Source of the DNA: Oscillatoria sp.
Lineage (GTDB): Bacteria; Cyanobacteriota; Cyanobacteriia; Cyanobacteriales; Laspinemataceae
DNA: 49,454 nucleotides
NCBI GenBank assembly: GCA_011390515.1
Contig: JAABSJ010000016.1
Location: 1-49,454 of the forward strand
Direction of reading: 5' to 3'
A program made the position numbers and the translations under genes. This document shows positions 24,269-32,142 of the stretch, in pieces. The notes under the pieces are model-generated. The model was not told where the DNA came from. It did no database searches and saw only the letters and a program-made list of their open reading frames with translations. Position 1 is the stretch's first letter. Each line of letters begins with the position of its first letter.

Positions 24269-25345
24269 TTATTTGGATTTCGGCTTCCAAGGAGATTCAT
24301 AGTACACCTTGGACCCGGTATTCGGCACAAAATGACAGGACCAATAAGAGCGAATGAAGCTCTTTAAAATGGGTTCGTTGGAGGAGCGATAATAATCACC
24401 TAACAGGGGTTTAATCGCCTCGGTTGCTGTCTTTAAATGATAGTGGGGCATATTTAAGAAAATATGATGCGCCACATGAGTGCCAATATTATGATGGATG
24501 GGATTGATAAATCCATAGTCGCGATCAATGGTGGAAAGCGCACCTTTGAGGAAATACCAATCTTCTCCTCGATACCAGGGAATATCATCTTCCGTATGAT
24601 GCAAGAAGGTCACTAAGTCCAACCACATCACGAAAATGATGTACGGTACGAGGTAATATTTAACCAAAAACACCCACCCAAATTGATAGGTGAGGACGCC
24701 GAGAAATCCCACCATCATCACCCACAGGACCGAACTGGTCACAATATCCCATTTTTCCGAGGGACGGAACAGGGGACTGCTGGGGAGAAAATGGGAACCG
24801 GCGCGATCGGGCGATCGCTTGAACAGATAAAGCGGATAGGCGAGTAAGGGTAAATAAAAGCGGAATAGCTTTTCATACCACGGCATCCGATTGTATTTTT
24901 CCTCGGATACTGGATACCAGCTTTCGTCTGTGTCCAAATTTCCCGTGTTCCCATGATGGGTCCGGTGACTGATTCGCCAACCGTGATAAGGAACCAAAAT
25001 CGGAATATGAGACAAATGTCCGATTAGGTTATTCAACCATTTGAGCTTAGAAAAAGAGCCATGACCGCAGTCATGACCCACTACAAATAATGCCCAAAAC
25101 ATTGTCCCTTGCATCACCCAGAAAATGGGGAAAAAGAACCAGGAATCCAGATTATATGCGATCGCATACAGTCCCGCAATAATCCCAACATCCAGAAAAA
25201 AGTAACTCAGCGACTTGAATATCGAGGGTTCAAAACACTCGGCAGGAATTGCCGCCTTCACATCCTGAAGAGTAAAGGGTAACTCTTGGGTTTGTGTCTG
25301 TGAAACTGTATCAGTCGTCTGATTAAGAACTGTGTTTGCTTGCAC
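24269..25345 (-). CDS. desB: Acyl-lipid omega-3 (Delta15) fatty acid desaturase
   Basis: A 358-aa membrane di-iron desaturase that puts the omega-3 double bond into fatty acids bound to membrane lipids. The three histidine boxes are HDCGH (91-95), HRTHH (127-131) and HVAHH (289-293). The blocks TFLHHTEDDIPWYRG and GALSTIDRDYGFINPIHH are specific to the DesB/FAD3/FAD7 type rather than the Delta12 enzyme DesA. Hydrophobic segments at ~50-90 and ~205-245 are membrane spans. The start is GTG 25345; no ATG lies near. In cyanobacteria desB is usually cold-induced; no control element is recognisable upstream. It stands alone with its own terminator. Confidence 0.95.
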   Translation of the reverse strand: MQANTVLNQTTDTVSQTQTQELPFTLQDVKAAIPAECFEPSIFKSLSYFFLDVGIIAGLYAIAYNLDSWFFFPIFWVMQGTMFWALFVVGHDCGHGSFSKLKWLNNLIGHLSHIPILVPYHGWRISHRTHHGNTGNLDTDESWYPVSEEKYNRMPWYEKLFRFYLPLLAYPLYLFKRSPDRAGSHFLPSSPLFRPSEKWDIVTSSVLWVMMVGFLGVLTYQFGWVFLVKYYLVPYIIFVMWLDLVTFLHHTEDDIPWYRGEDWYFLKGALSTIDRDYGFINPIHHNIGTHVAHHIFLNMPHYHLKTATEAIKPLLGDYYRSSNEPILKSFIRSYWSCHFVPNTGSKVYYESPWKPKSK

Positions 25346-25905
25346 GAAATTTCCGCTTTTACCTGATTTTCAAACCTGCCTTTCACCTTTCATCCCTCCC
25401 GTTAAGCCTAGAAAGGCTTTAAAGTCTTTTCCCCAAGGAGACCCTCGTTATTCAGTCCATTCATTACCCTAATGCGGTCCTCCTCATGATTGAACGAATT
25501 GAACCCCACGGGTCTGAAAACGCTGAGAACTCCCTGACGCTTTATAAAAAAACTTGCGGGAGACGGAAGATGAAAAACGCAGCCGATAAACGGAATTTAT
25601 TTTAACCCGTTTTGAGCTGAATTGTTAAGAAACATTTCAAAATTACCGATTATCCTGCCTAAAACTCATAACCTCTGCCTATTTCTGCCTCCGAATGCCC
25701 GATCGCACCCCTCAAAAAGTTGCGTGTTGGCAATAGATGACTTGACGAATATGAGTCAGTTACTGGCATCGACTGACATCACCAATAACCAATAACTCAT
25801 CATTAATCACCGCAGTTGATGAGACCTCTTGCAAAATTCCGGATCGATCCCCCCAACCCCCTTGAAGAACGCCAATCGGCTTTTTAGAATTTTGCAATAA
25901 GTCTA
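25346..25905. other. 560-bp intergenic region upstream of desB
   Basis: Nothing gene-like. It holds the desB promoter and leader, which I cannot place, and at its right end a small inverted-repeat element (25822-25904). The rest (25380-25800) shows no repeats or hairpins I would defend. Confidence 0.5.
25822..25904. mobile_element. MITE-like element, family D
   Basis: AGACCTCTTGCAAAATTC (25822-25839) and GAATTTTGCAATAAGTCT (25887-25904) are inverted repeats matching at 16 of 18 positions, enclosing 47 bases. The element ends one base short of the stop codon of the radical SAM gene (TAA, minus strand, 25908-25906). It may also act as that gene's terminator. Confidence 0.65.
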
Positions 25906-27480
25906 TTAAGCTACCTCCGAGGTTATCGCTACAGGGGACAACGCCTCCTGATGTTGAAATTCCCTTAATTGAGCTTCAATTTCATCCCGGACAATTTGAC
26001 GATATTCCAGAAAATGTTCGTTATGAGCGCAAACCGTGAGATAGACTTCCCAAACCCCCGGATTGTGCAACATCACACTCAACAAATGATGCCAGAATTT
26101 CCATCGGGTTTTCCGTTTAATCCCTTGTCGCCAGATGATAATTCCTAACGCCCGTAAATCAACCCAACTGGGAAATTTAGCCGGTGGTTTACATTTGGGT
26201 GCACCTAACTTGAGAAAGCAGCGATAGGTGCGATCGAGAAAAACTTCCGGGTCATAAAGTTGCCAAAACGCCTCAATATATTCTTGGGCAATATCCGTAA
26301 TCGGACGAGTCGGCACAAAGTTCATTAACGTGCTTTGATTAATATCTTGGCGACTATTCACCCGCAAGCGGCCCTCTTTTTCCAGACGATGCCAGAGGGC
26401 AGTATTCGGCAACGCTTGCAGCATTCCAAACATCGCCGTCGGAATGGCTGCCTCTTCTACAAACTTAACAATCCGGGAACTAGCGCCTTTTTTCTCCCCA
26501 TCAAAACCAATAATAAATCCCGCCATCGGACGTAAGCCCGCATGAATGATTTTATCAACGGATTCCGTTAAAGAACTCCGGGTATTTTGGAATTTTTTAG
26601 TCATTGACAAACTGTCTTCGTCGGGAGTTTCAATCCCCAAGAATACTGCATCAAAATTACAGTCTACCATCAAATCCATTAAATCAGGATCGGCAGCTAA
26701 ATCAATGGATGCCTCGGTATTAAATCGGAAAGGATACTGATGTTCCGCTTGCCAAACTTTCAACGCTTGCAGCAACAAGCGAACATTGCGTTTGTTGCCG
26801 ATAAAATTATCATCCACCATAAAGACACTGCGCCGCCATCCCAACTCATAGAGGAAATCTAATTCAGCTAACAGTTGCTCTGGTGTTTTGGTCCGGGGTT
26901 TGCGACCATAGAGGACGATAATATCACAAAATTCACACTGGAACGGACAACCCCGAGAGAACTGCACCGACATCGAATCATAAGCATCTAATTCGAGTAA
27001 GTCATACCGGGGAACCGGAGTTTCGCTGACATCGGGTTTTTCCAGAGTCCGAAAAACCCCCTGAGTTTCGCCCTTTTCCAAGGCATCGATAAACATCGGC
27101 AGGGTGATTTCCCCTTCATCTAAAATCATAAAATCCGGGTTCGCCACAGCGACTTCATCGGGAACAGAAGTGGGGTAAGGTCCACCCACAGCAACAGATT
27201 TACCACGCCGTTTTGCTTCGCGAATTTGGTCAAGCAAATCTTGTTTTTGAACTATCATCGCCGAGAAAATCACCAATTCTGCCCAATCCCACTCCGCTTC
27301 CGTCACCGGGCGAATATTGCGGTCTACCAGCTTAAAGTCCCAGCTTTGCGGTAAAATTGCAGCAACCGTGATTAATCCCAAGGGGGGTAACAACACCTGG
27401 CGATCGACCAATTCTAAAATCTTGTTGTAAGACCAAAAAGTTGGAGGAAACAGGGGATACACGAGTAAAGTTCGCACCAT
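25906..27480 (-). CDS. B12-binding-domain radical SAM protein (DUF4070), paralogue 1
   Basis: A 524-aa cytoplasmic enzyme. Residues 1-150 are a cobalamin-binding-like domain (LLVYPLFPPTFWSYNK, VAVGGPYPTSVPDEVA, LDEGEITLP) without the DxHxxG motif, so any B12 would bind His-off. The radical SAM centre is Cys178-x3-Cys182-x2-Cys185 (SRGCPFQCEFCDI). The C-terminal third is the DUF4070 region. Relatives include hopanoid and other C-methylases, but many are uncharacterised, so the substrate is open. ATG 27480 has AAGGAG seven bases upstream. A ~60% identical paralogue is at 34489-36072. Hairpin repeats lie 111 bp upstream. Confidence 0.88.
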   Translation of the reverse strand: MVRTLLVYPLFPPTFWSYNKILELVDRQVLLPPLGLITVAAILPQSWDFKLVDRNIRPVTEAEWDWAELVIFSAMIVQKQDLLDQIREAKRRGKSVAVGGPYPTSVPDEVAVANPDFMILDEGEITLPMFIDALEKGETQGVFRTLEKPDVSETPVPRYDLLELDAYDSMSVQFSRGCPFQCEFCDIIVLYGRKPRTKTPEQLLAELDFLYELGWRRSVFMVDDNFIGNKRNVRLLLQALKVWQAEHQYPFRFNTEASIDLAADPDLMDLMVDCNFDAVFLGIETPDEDSLSMTKKFQNTRSSLTESVDKIIHAGLRPMAGFIIGFDGEKKGASSRIVKFVEEAAIPTAMFGMLQALPNTALWHRLEKEGRLRVNSRQDINQSTLMNFVPTRPITDIAQEYIEAFWQLYDPEVFLDRTYRCFLKLGAPKCKPPAKFPSWVDLRALGIIIWRQGIKRKTRWKFWHHLLSVMLHNPGVWEVYLTVCAHNEHFLEYRQIVRDEIEAQLREFQHQEALSPVAITSEVA

Positions 27481-27590
27481 CTAGCACTCCTTATCGAACG
27501 TTTAATGGTCAGTGGTCTTGATTGTAACGATTTTCTCCAACTTTGTCCGTGCGATCGGAGGTTGATCCTCAATTCCTAAGCTAAATCCAA

Positions 27591-27779
27591 GTTCGTAGTA
27601 ACGACTTCAGTCGTTTCCGGAGGTTCGTAGTAACGACTTCAGTCGTTCCCTCCGGTGTTCGTAGTAACGACTTCAGTCGTTCCCTCCGGTGTTCGTAGTA
27701 ACGACTTCAGTCGTTTCCGGATGTTCGTAGTAACGACTTCAGTCGTTTCCGGATGTTCGTAGTAACGACTTCAGTCGTT
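27591..27779 (-). repeat. Hairpin-unit array 1a, six copies
   Basis: Six copies of the 25-base unit (GTTCGTAGT followed by AACGACTTCAGTCGTT) start at 27591, 27623, 27657, 27691, 27723 and 27755. Periods are 32 or 34 bases and the linkers are TCCGGAG-like or CCCTCCGGT. AACGACT and AGTCGTT form a 7-bp stem. Read on the minus strand, towards the radical SAM gene, the order is hairpin then ACTACGAAC. Confidence 0.9.
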
Positions 27780-27878
27780 CCCTCCGGAGTTTAAAACCCC
27801 CGCCTAATCGCTAAAGTCGGTTCATATCCTACGAAAATCTATATACCGTAAGGTTTTTAGCGACAATTTGGGGAAGAG

Positions 27879-27973
27879 AACGACTGAAGTCGTTACTACG
27901 AACAATTGAAGAGAACGACTGAAGTCGTTACTACGAACAATTGAAGAGAACGACTGAAGTCGTTACTACGAAC
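27879..27973 (+). repeat. Hairpin-unit array 1b, three copies
   Basis: Three copies of AACGACTGAAGTCGTT followed by ACTACGAAC start at 27879, 27914 and 27949 (period 35, linker AATTGAAGAG). They have the opposite orientation to array 1a and point towards the SLH/hydrolase gene. Confidence 0.9.
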
Positions 27974-28005
27974 TTTGGAAAGAATAAATTTGGTTTTCTT
28001 TCTTA

Positions 28006-28084
28006 GCCTGCGAAGGCAGGCTTCGTCCGTGTAGCCCCACCCTTTCCTAGCGGAACGCTTCGCGAACAGGGTGCGGGTTTTTAT
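28006..28084 (+). repeat. AGCCTGC/CACCCTTT-type dispersed repeat, interrupted copy
   Basis: This copy begins TTAGCCTGCGAAGGCAGGCT, continues TTCGTCCGTGTAGCCCCACC and ends AGGGTGCGGGTTTTTAT. Its second hairpin is interrupted by CCTAGCGGAACGCTTCGCGA. It belongs to the family at 46722-47155. Confidence 0.7.
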
Positions 28085-28227
28085 TCCCCTCTATAAATGC
28101 CGTGAATCCCGAAAACTGGTTTAAAGTGGTGTCTAATAGTGACAGGACTATCATGATGAAGGGTTTTCCCTGTGGCATTTAGTCCCAAATCACGCTCTGT
28201 TTTGGACTGTTCAGGACTTTTCTACCT

Positions 28228-30045
28228 ATGTTTAACTTCCACCATTGGCAACTGCTTCCGACATTCCTGCTGAGTCTCTCTCTGATTCCCCTGGCAACCC
28301 TACCGACAAGGGCGCAATCTTCTTTTACGGATGTGCAAGGACATTGGGCTCAATCTTGCATTGAAACTCTGCAAACTCGGCGGATTATTAATGGATATGA
28401 AGATGGTACGTTTCGTCCCAATGCGCCGGTGACGCGGGCGGAATTTGCTACGATGTTGGATGTGGCTTTTCCGAATGCAACATCGGGACGGGATGCGGTT
28501 AGTTTTACTGATGTTCCTAATAGTTATTGGGCAATTCCTGCGATTCGGAGTGCTTATCAACGAGGATTTTTATCGGGATATCCAGGGAATCGCTTTAATC
28601 CTACGGAAAATATTCTTCGGGTACAGGCATGGGTGAGTTTGGTGAGTGGGTTGAATTATGCGCCGCAAGGTGAACCTCAGCAGTTGTTATCTGAGATGTT
28701 TGATGATGCGGGACAAATTCCGAGTTATGCTCGCAATGCGATCGCAGCAGCAACGGAAAAACGCTTGATTGTTAATTATCCTAATCTCCGCCGTTTAGAT
28801 AGCGATCGCCCTGCCACTCGTGCAGATGTCTCGGCGTTCCTCTGTCAAGCCCTCATGGGACGCACTTCTCCTCTGTCTTCCGAGTATGTTGCTCTTGCGC
28901 CTATTCCTATCCCCAATTCAGAAATTCGTGGAGTCTGGTTAACCAATATTGATAGCGATGTTTTGTTTTCTCAACGCAATCTGGAACGGGGAATGAAACG
29001 GCTGGCTGACCTTAATTTTAACACAGTTTATCCCACGGTTTGGAATTGGGGATATACCTTATATCCGAGTCAAGTCGCGCAACGAGTAACGGGAACATCT
29101 ATGCGGTTGGTGACGCCCCTGGACCGCAATCATGACCCAAATTTGGGACAGGGACGGGATATGCTCAAGGAGGCGATCGCCGAAGGTAAAAAAAATGGAT
29201 TGCGGGTAATTCCTTGGTTTGAATTTGGCTTTATGGCCCCGGCAGATTCAGAATTAGCCCGTCGTCATCCCCACTGGCTGACGGAACGCAGTGATGGGAC
29301 TGAAGTGAAAATGGAAGGAGAACATCCTCGGGTTTGGCTCAATCCTTTTCACCCTGAAGTCCAACAATTTATCCTGGATTTACTCCTGGAAATTGTCACC
29401 AATTATGAGGTGAATGGCATCCAATTGGATGACCATTTAGGGTTACCTTCGGAATATGGCTATGATGATTATACCGTCAGTATTTACAAACAAGAACATA
29501 ACGGCAATTCTCCCCCGACTGACCCGAAAGACCCGGCTTGGTTACGCTGGCGGGCCGATAAAATTACCGACTTTAAGGAACGGATGTTCCGAGAAATTAA
29601 AGCGCGCAATCCCAAGGCCATTGTTAGTTTATCTCCCAATCCCCAAGCGTTTTCTTATGAGTATTATTTAGCCGATTGGGAAACCTGGGAACGAAAGGGA
29701 TTAGTAGAGGAAATTGTCTTGCAACTCTATCGGAATGATATTAATGTGTTTATTCAGGAGTTAGAACGGCCCGAAGTGCAAGCGGCCCGACGTAATATTC
29801 CCGTGGGAATTGGGATTCTCAGTGGGTTACGGGGTCGCCCTATTCCCATGAGTCAAATTCAAGAACAGGTGGAAGTGGTTCGGGAAAAAGGATTTGCGGG
29901 AGTTTCTTTCTTTTTCTATGAAAGTATGTGGAGTTGGTCTGATGAAACGCCAACTCAACGGGAACGGGGGTTCGGGGAATTGTTTCCGAATCGGGCCGAT
30001 CGCCCCAGTGTAATTGATAACGAGAATTGGCAATCTAACCCGTAA
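28228..30045 (+). CDS. Exported SLH-domain glycoside hydrolase (GHL10/DUF187)
   Basis: A 605-aa envelope protein. A signal peptide covers ~1-30 (LLPTFLLSLSLIPLATLPTRAQ). Two to three S-layer homology domains follow (FTDVQGHWAQSCIETLQ... GYEDGTFRPNAPVTRAEFA; FTDVPNSYWAIPAI... GYPGNRFNPTENILRVQ), which bind cell-wall polymer. From ~230 the catalytic TIM barrel of the GHL10 family begins (EIRGVWLTNIDSD, NFNTVYPTVWNWGYTLYPS, LRVIPWFEFGFM, GIQLDDHLGLP). It probably cleaves an extracellular glycan, but the substrate is unknown. A hairpin array ends 255 bases upstream. Confidence 0.9.
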   Translation: MFNFHHWQLLPTFLLSLSLIPLATLPTRAQSSFTDVQGHWAQSCIETLQTRRIINGYEDGTFRPNAPVTRAEFATMLDVAFPNATSGRDAVSFTDVPNSYWAIPAIRSAYQRGFLSGYPGNRFNPTENILRVQAWVSLVSGLNYAPQGEPQQLLSEMFDDAGQIPSYARNAIAAATEKRLIVNYPNLRRLDSDRPATRADVSAFLCQALMGRTSPLSSEYVALAPIPIPNSEIRGVWLTNIDSDVLFSQRNLERGMKRLADLNFNTVYPTVWNWGYTLYPSQVAQRVTGTSMRLVTPLDRNHDPNLGQGRDMLKEAIAEGKKNGLRVIPWFEFGFMAPADSELARRHPHWLTERSDGTEVKMEGEHPRVWLNPFHPEVQQFILDLLLEIVTNYEVNGIQLDDHLGLPSEYGYDDYTVSIYKQEHNGNSPPTDPKDPAWLRWRADKITDFKERMFREIKARNPKAIVSLSPNPQAFSYEYYLADWETWERKGLVEEIVLQLYRNDINVFIQELERPEVQAARRNIPVGIGILSGLRGRPIPMSQIQEQVEVVREKGFAGVSFFFYESMWSWSDETPTQRERGFGELFPNRADRPSVIDNENWQSNP

Positions 30046-30375
30046 TGGGTTCGGCCTCAAGTCAACATTTGTTGATAATTTCCCCCGGTTTCGAGGAAGG
30101 CGATCGCCACACCCGGGGGGGGTTCAAACGATTGGCGGCCTAACAGAATCAAGTCGGTTGAAACCGACTCAAAGTCTTATGGAGTGGTGTCTTTAGTCGG
30201 TTTTTAACCGACTTTAGCTATGAGGCGGGGGTTTGAACCCCCGACGGATGTTGGCACTTGGAACTTTTCGGACCCCCTGGGGGTCAATCCACGAGAAAAG
30301 AGAAATCCCAATTTGGCTAAATGCCGAATAGGGATTATTTTGTAATTATTCGTCTATCTTTTCCCCTTAAAATCC
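30046..30375. repeat. 330-bp intergenic region with three hairpins
   Basis: AGTCGGTT/AACCGACT occurs twice (30152-30169 and 30195-30213), followed by CGGGGGTT/AACCCCCG (30226-30243). The minus-strand order, AACCCCCGCCT then GCTAAAGTCGGTT, matches the middle of the region at 27789-27820, so this is a dispersed composite repeat. The remainder holds no gene. Confidence 0.65.
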
Positions 30376-30768
30376 ATGAAAAATTCCGCCAAACTTCAAG
30401 CCATTTTATTGGGTTTCGGACTGGTCCTAGCCTCTGGTTTCAGCTTCCCGCAAGCGGCATCGGCTCAAAGACCCCTCCAAGCCCTCACCGAAAAAGCAAT
30501 CACCTACCGAGGCATCACCTATCCGGTGATTCGTTCTTTGCCAGTGATTCTCGATCGCACAGGGGGTCGTGCCTCTCGGGGAAATATTATCACCACCGAC
30601 AGCAGTTCCGATGGCCGTTATGAATTAGTTGAATTAATTGGCGATATGAGTTCCCGGAGTATTTTCTCCTACACTGGACGCACCGCCTTCCGCCAAGCGC
30701 GAGTTCGCGATCGCATCACGGGACAAACCATGGAAGCCTTAGTTCCCCTGATGATCCGCTACTTCTAA
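30376..30768 (+). CDS. Small exported protein of unknown function
   Basis: A 130-aa protein with a clear signal peptide (residues 1-~30: LQAILLGFGLVLASGFSFPQ, cleavage near ASA-QR). The mature ~100 residues contain YRGITYPVIRSLPVILDRTG, SSSDGRYELVELIGDMSSRS and end ALVPLMIRYF. It has no cysteines in the mature part and no membrane segment, so it should be periplasmic or outer-membrane associated. I do not recognise the family. It is followed by a strong terminator. Confidence 0.75.
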   Translation: MKNSAKLQAILLGFGLVLASGFSFPQAASAQRPLQALTEKAITYRGITYPVIRSLPVILDRTGGRASRGNIITTDSSSDGRYELVELIGDMSSRSIFSYTGRTAFRQARVRDRITGQTMEALVPLMIRYF

Positions 30769-30831
30769 ACTCCGGTTTTCGCCAGGGGAAAATGCCTGAT
30801 TCCGAGCTCCTCACCTTAAAAACATCACCAT

Positions 30832-30858
30832 AAAACCCCAGCAAAATGCTGGGGTTTT
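30832..30858. terminator. Bidirectional rho-independent terminator
   Basis: AAAACCCCAGCA (30832-30843) pairs perfectly with TGCTGGGGTTTT (30847-30858) around AAA. It has T-runs in both directions and lies between two convergent genes (ends at 30768 and 30894). Confidence 0.88.
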
Positions 30859-30893
30859 GTACATGGAAGCGAAATGGTCCGGACAGTGGCCCC

Positions 30894-31874
30894 TTAAAAA
30901 TTCACGCGCACATTGGCCACTCGCCGTCCTCGACTGATGGTGAACACTGCCGAATCGGGACGGGTATTTAAAAACGCCAACAGTTGCTCGATCCGCCGTA
31001 ACCGAGTGCCATTCACCCCCAACAGGCGATCGCCGGACCGCAACCCAATTTGCGCTGCCGGAGAACCCCGTTCTACAGACTGAATCACTAAACCCGCATT
31101 CACCTCCACCCCTAAGCGAGGCGGGGGAGAAGTTGACCGAGAGGGCCCTGGGGAGGGGGAGGAGGAGGGCCCTGGCGTCCTAGAAGTCCCTTGAGCCACA
31201 GTCCGCGATCGATTAGCAGCGATAAAGTCCTGGGCCACTGTAGCACTCGTCGCAAACCCAATCCCAATATTACCCCCACGATTGGGGCTTAAAATCGCCT
31301 TATTCACCCCAATGAGTTCTCCATTGGAATTGAGCAAAGGACCGCCCGAATTACCGGGATTGATGGCGGCATCGGTTTGTAAATCACCGTTATCAGCAAT
31401 TCGGCTAAGAATTCCGGTGGTAAAGGTTCCCGAGAGTCCAAAGGGACTGCCGATCGCATAAACCCGTTGACCGATTCGGATCCCATCTCGACTCGCCACC
31501 CGTAACGCAGGCAGGCGATCGCTGGTTTGGAGTCGGACTAAGGCTAAATCATTGCGGCGATCGGTGGCAATCACATCGCCGGTATAAGTCTGTCCCGTAC
31601 TGGTGAGCACTTCCACTCTGCCATTCCGCGCCGAACTCACCACATGATCGTTGGTTAAAACGAGACCATCAGCACTGATAATACTTCCAGACCCTGCACC
31701 TCTACCCACCCGGATTGTCACCACCGAGGGACTCGCCTGTTGGTAGACATTGATGCTGGTTTGTTCATCTGCACTAAAGGCTGTGGCAACGGGGGAGAAA
31801 GGTGGACTCACCAGACCCGATGTGGCGATCGCCCCGGCAGTGAGAATAGTCAATAATAACCTCTGTGGTTTCAT
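30894..31874 (-). CDS. HtrA/Deg-type serine protease with one PDZ domain
   Basis: A 326-aa exported trypsin-like protease for protein quality control in the periplasm or thylakoid lumen. A signal peptide is at 1-~33. The catalytic triad is His77 (LTNDHVV), Asp109 (RRNDLALV) and Ser176 (GNSGGP). A Ser/Pro-rich linker spans ~228-252 (GPSSSPSPGPSRS), and a single PDZ domain fills 252-326 (GLVIQSVERGSPAAQIGL). It is shorter than most cyanobacterial HtrA/HhoA/HhoB proteins (~400 aa), because the protease domain is compact. Which Deg subgroup it belongs to cannot be told here. Confidence 0.93.
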   Translation of the reverse strand: MKPQRLLLTILTAGAIATSGLVSPPFSPVATAFSADEQTSINVYQQASPSVVTIRVGRGAGSGSIISADGLVLTNDHVVSSARNGRVEVLTSTGQTYTGDVIATDRRNDLALVRLQTSDRLPALRVASRDGIRIGQRVYAIGSPFGLSGTFTTGILSRIADNGDLQTDAAINPGNSGGPLLNSNGELIGVNKAILSPNRGGNIGIGFATSATVAQDFIAANRSRTVAQGTSRTPGPSSSPSPGPSRSTSPPPRLGVEVNAGLVIQSVERGSPAAQIGLRSGDRLLGVNGTRLRRIEQLLAFLNTRPDSAVFTISRGRRVANVRVNF

Positions 31875-31959
31875 GCCTTTAACTCTCGCGGTATGGACTC
31901 AAAATATGCAATCAAAATATAGAATTTGTAGACGTTGTTAGACCCTAGCAGTTCCATTT

Positions 31960-31979
31960 TCGGAGGCGATCGCCTCCGA
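31960..31979. promoter_or_regulatory. 20-bp perfect palindrome in a divergent promoter region
   Basis: TCGGAGGCGATCGCCTCCGA is centred on a HIP1 octamer, between the divergent HtrA gene (start 31874) and lipoprotein gene (start 32143). It could be a repressor site or simply an extended HIP1. Confidence 0.4.
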
Positions 31980-32142
31980 GTTTCAGGTACGATGAGATGG
32001 CCTTGCTCAATTTTCATCGTAACTGAGGGAGGTAGACCCAGCGATCATCATTGGAGGAGTCAGGGTCATAGTCCCACTTCCAACTCATGGTTTCGTTCCC
32101 TGGCGATCGGTCCAACCCTTTTAAATTGTAACTGTTTTACCC

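Larger units (their letters stand above)
27481..28227. other. 747-bp divergent intergenic region made of repeats
   Basis: No gene. From left to right: six forward copies of the hairpin unit (27591-27779), a spacer (27789-27870) sharing AAACCCCCGCCTAATCGC and CTAAAGTCGGTT with 30207-30238, three inverted copies (27879-27973), and an AGCCTGC-type repeat (28006-28084). Promoters for both flanking genes must lie here. Confidence 0.7.

Noticed and set aside
27591..27973. CRISPR array
   Set aside because: Repeats of 25 bases with 7-10 base linkers that are themselves repeated; the orientation also reverses midway.
30221..30250. tRNA T-arm-like sequence on the minus strand (GGGGGTTCAAACCCCC)
   Set aside because: No acceptor, D or anticodon arms can be formed around it, and the same motif is part of a dispersed repeat at 27789-27820.
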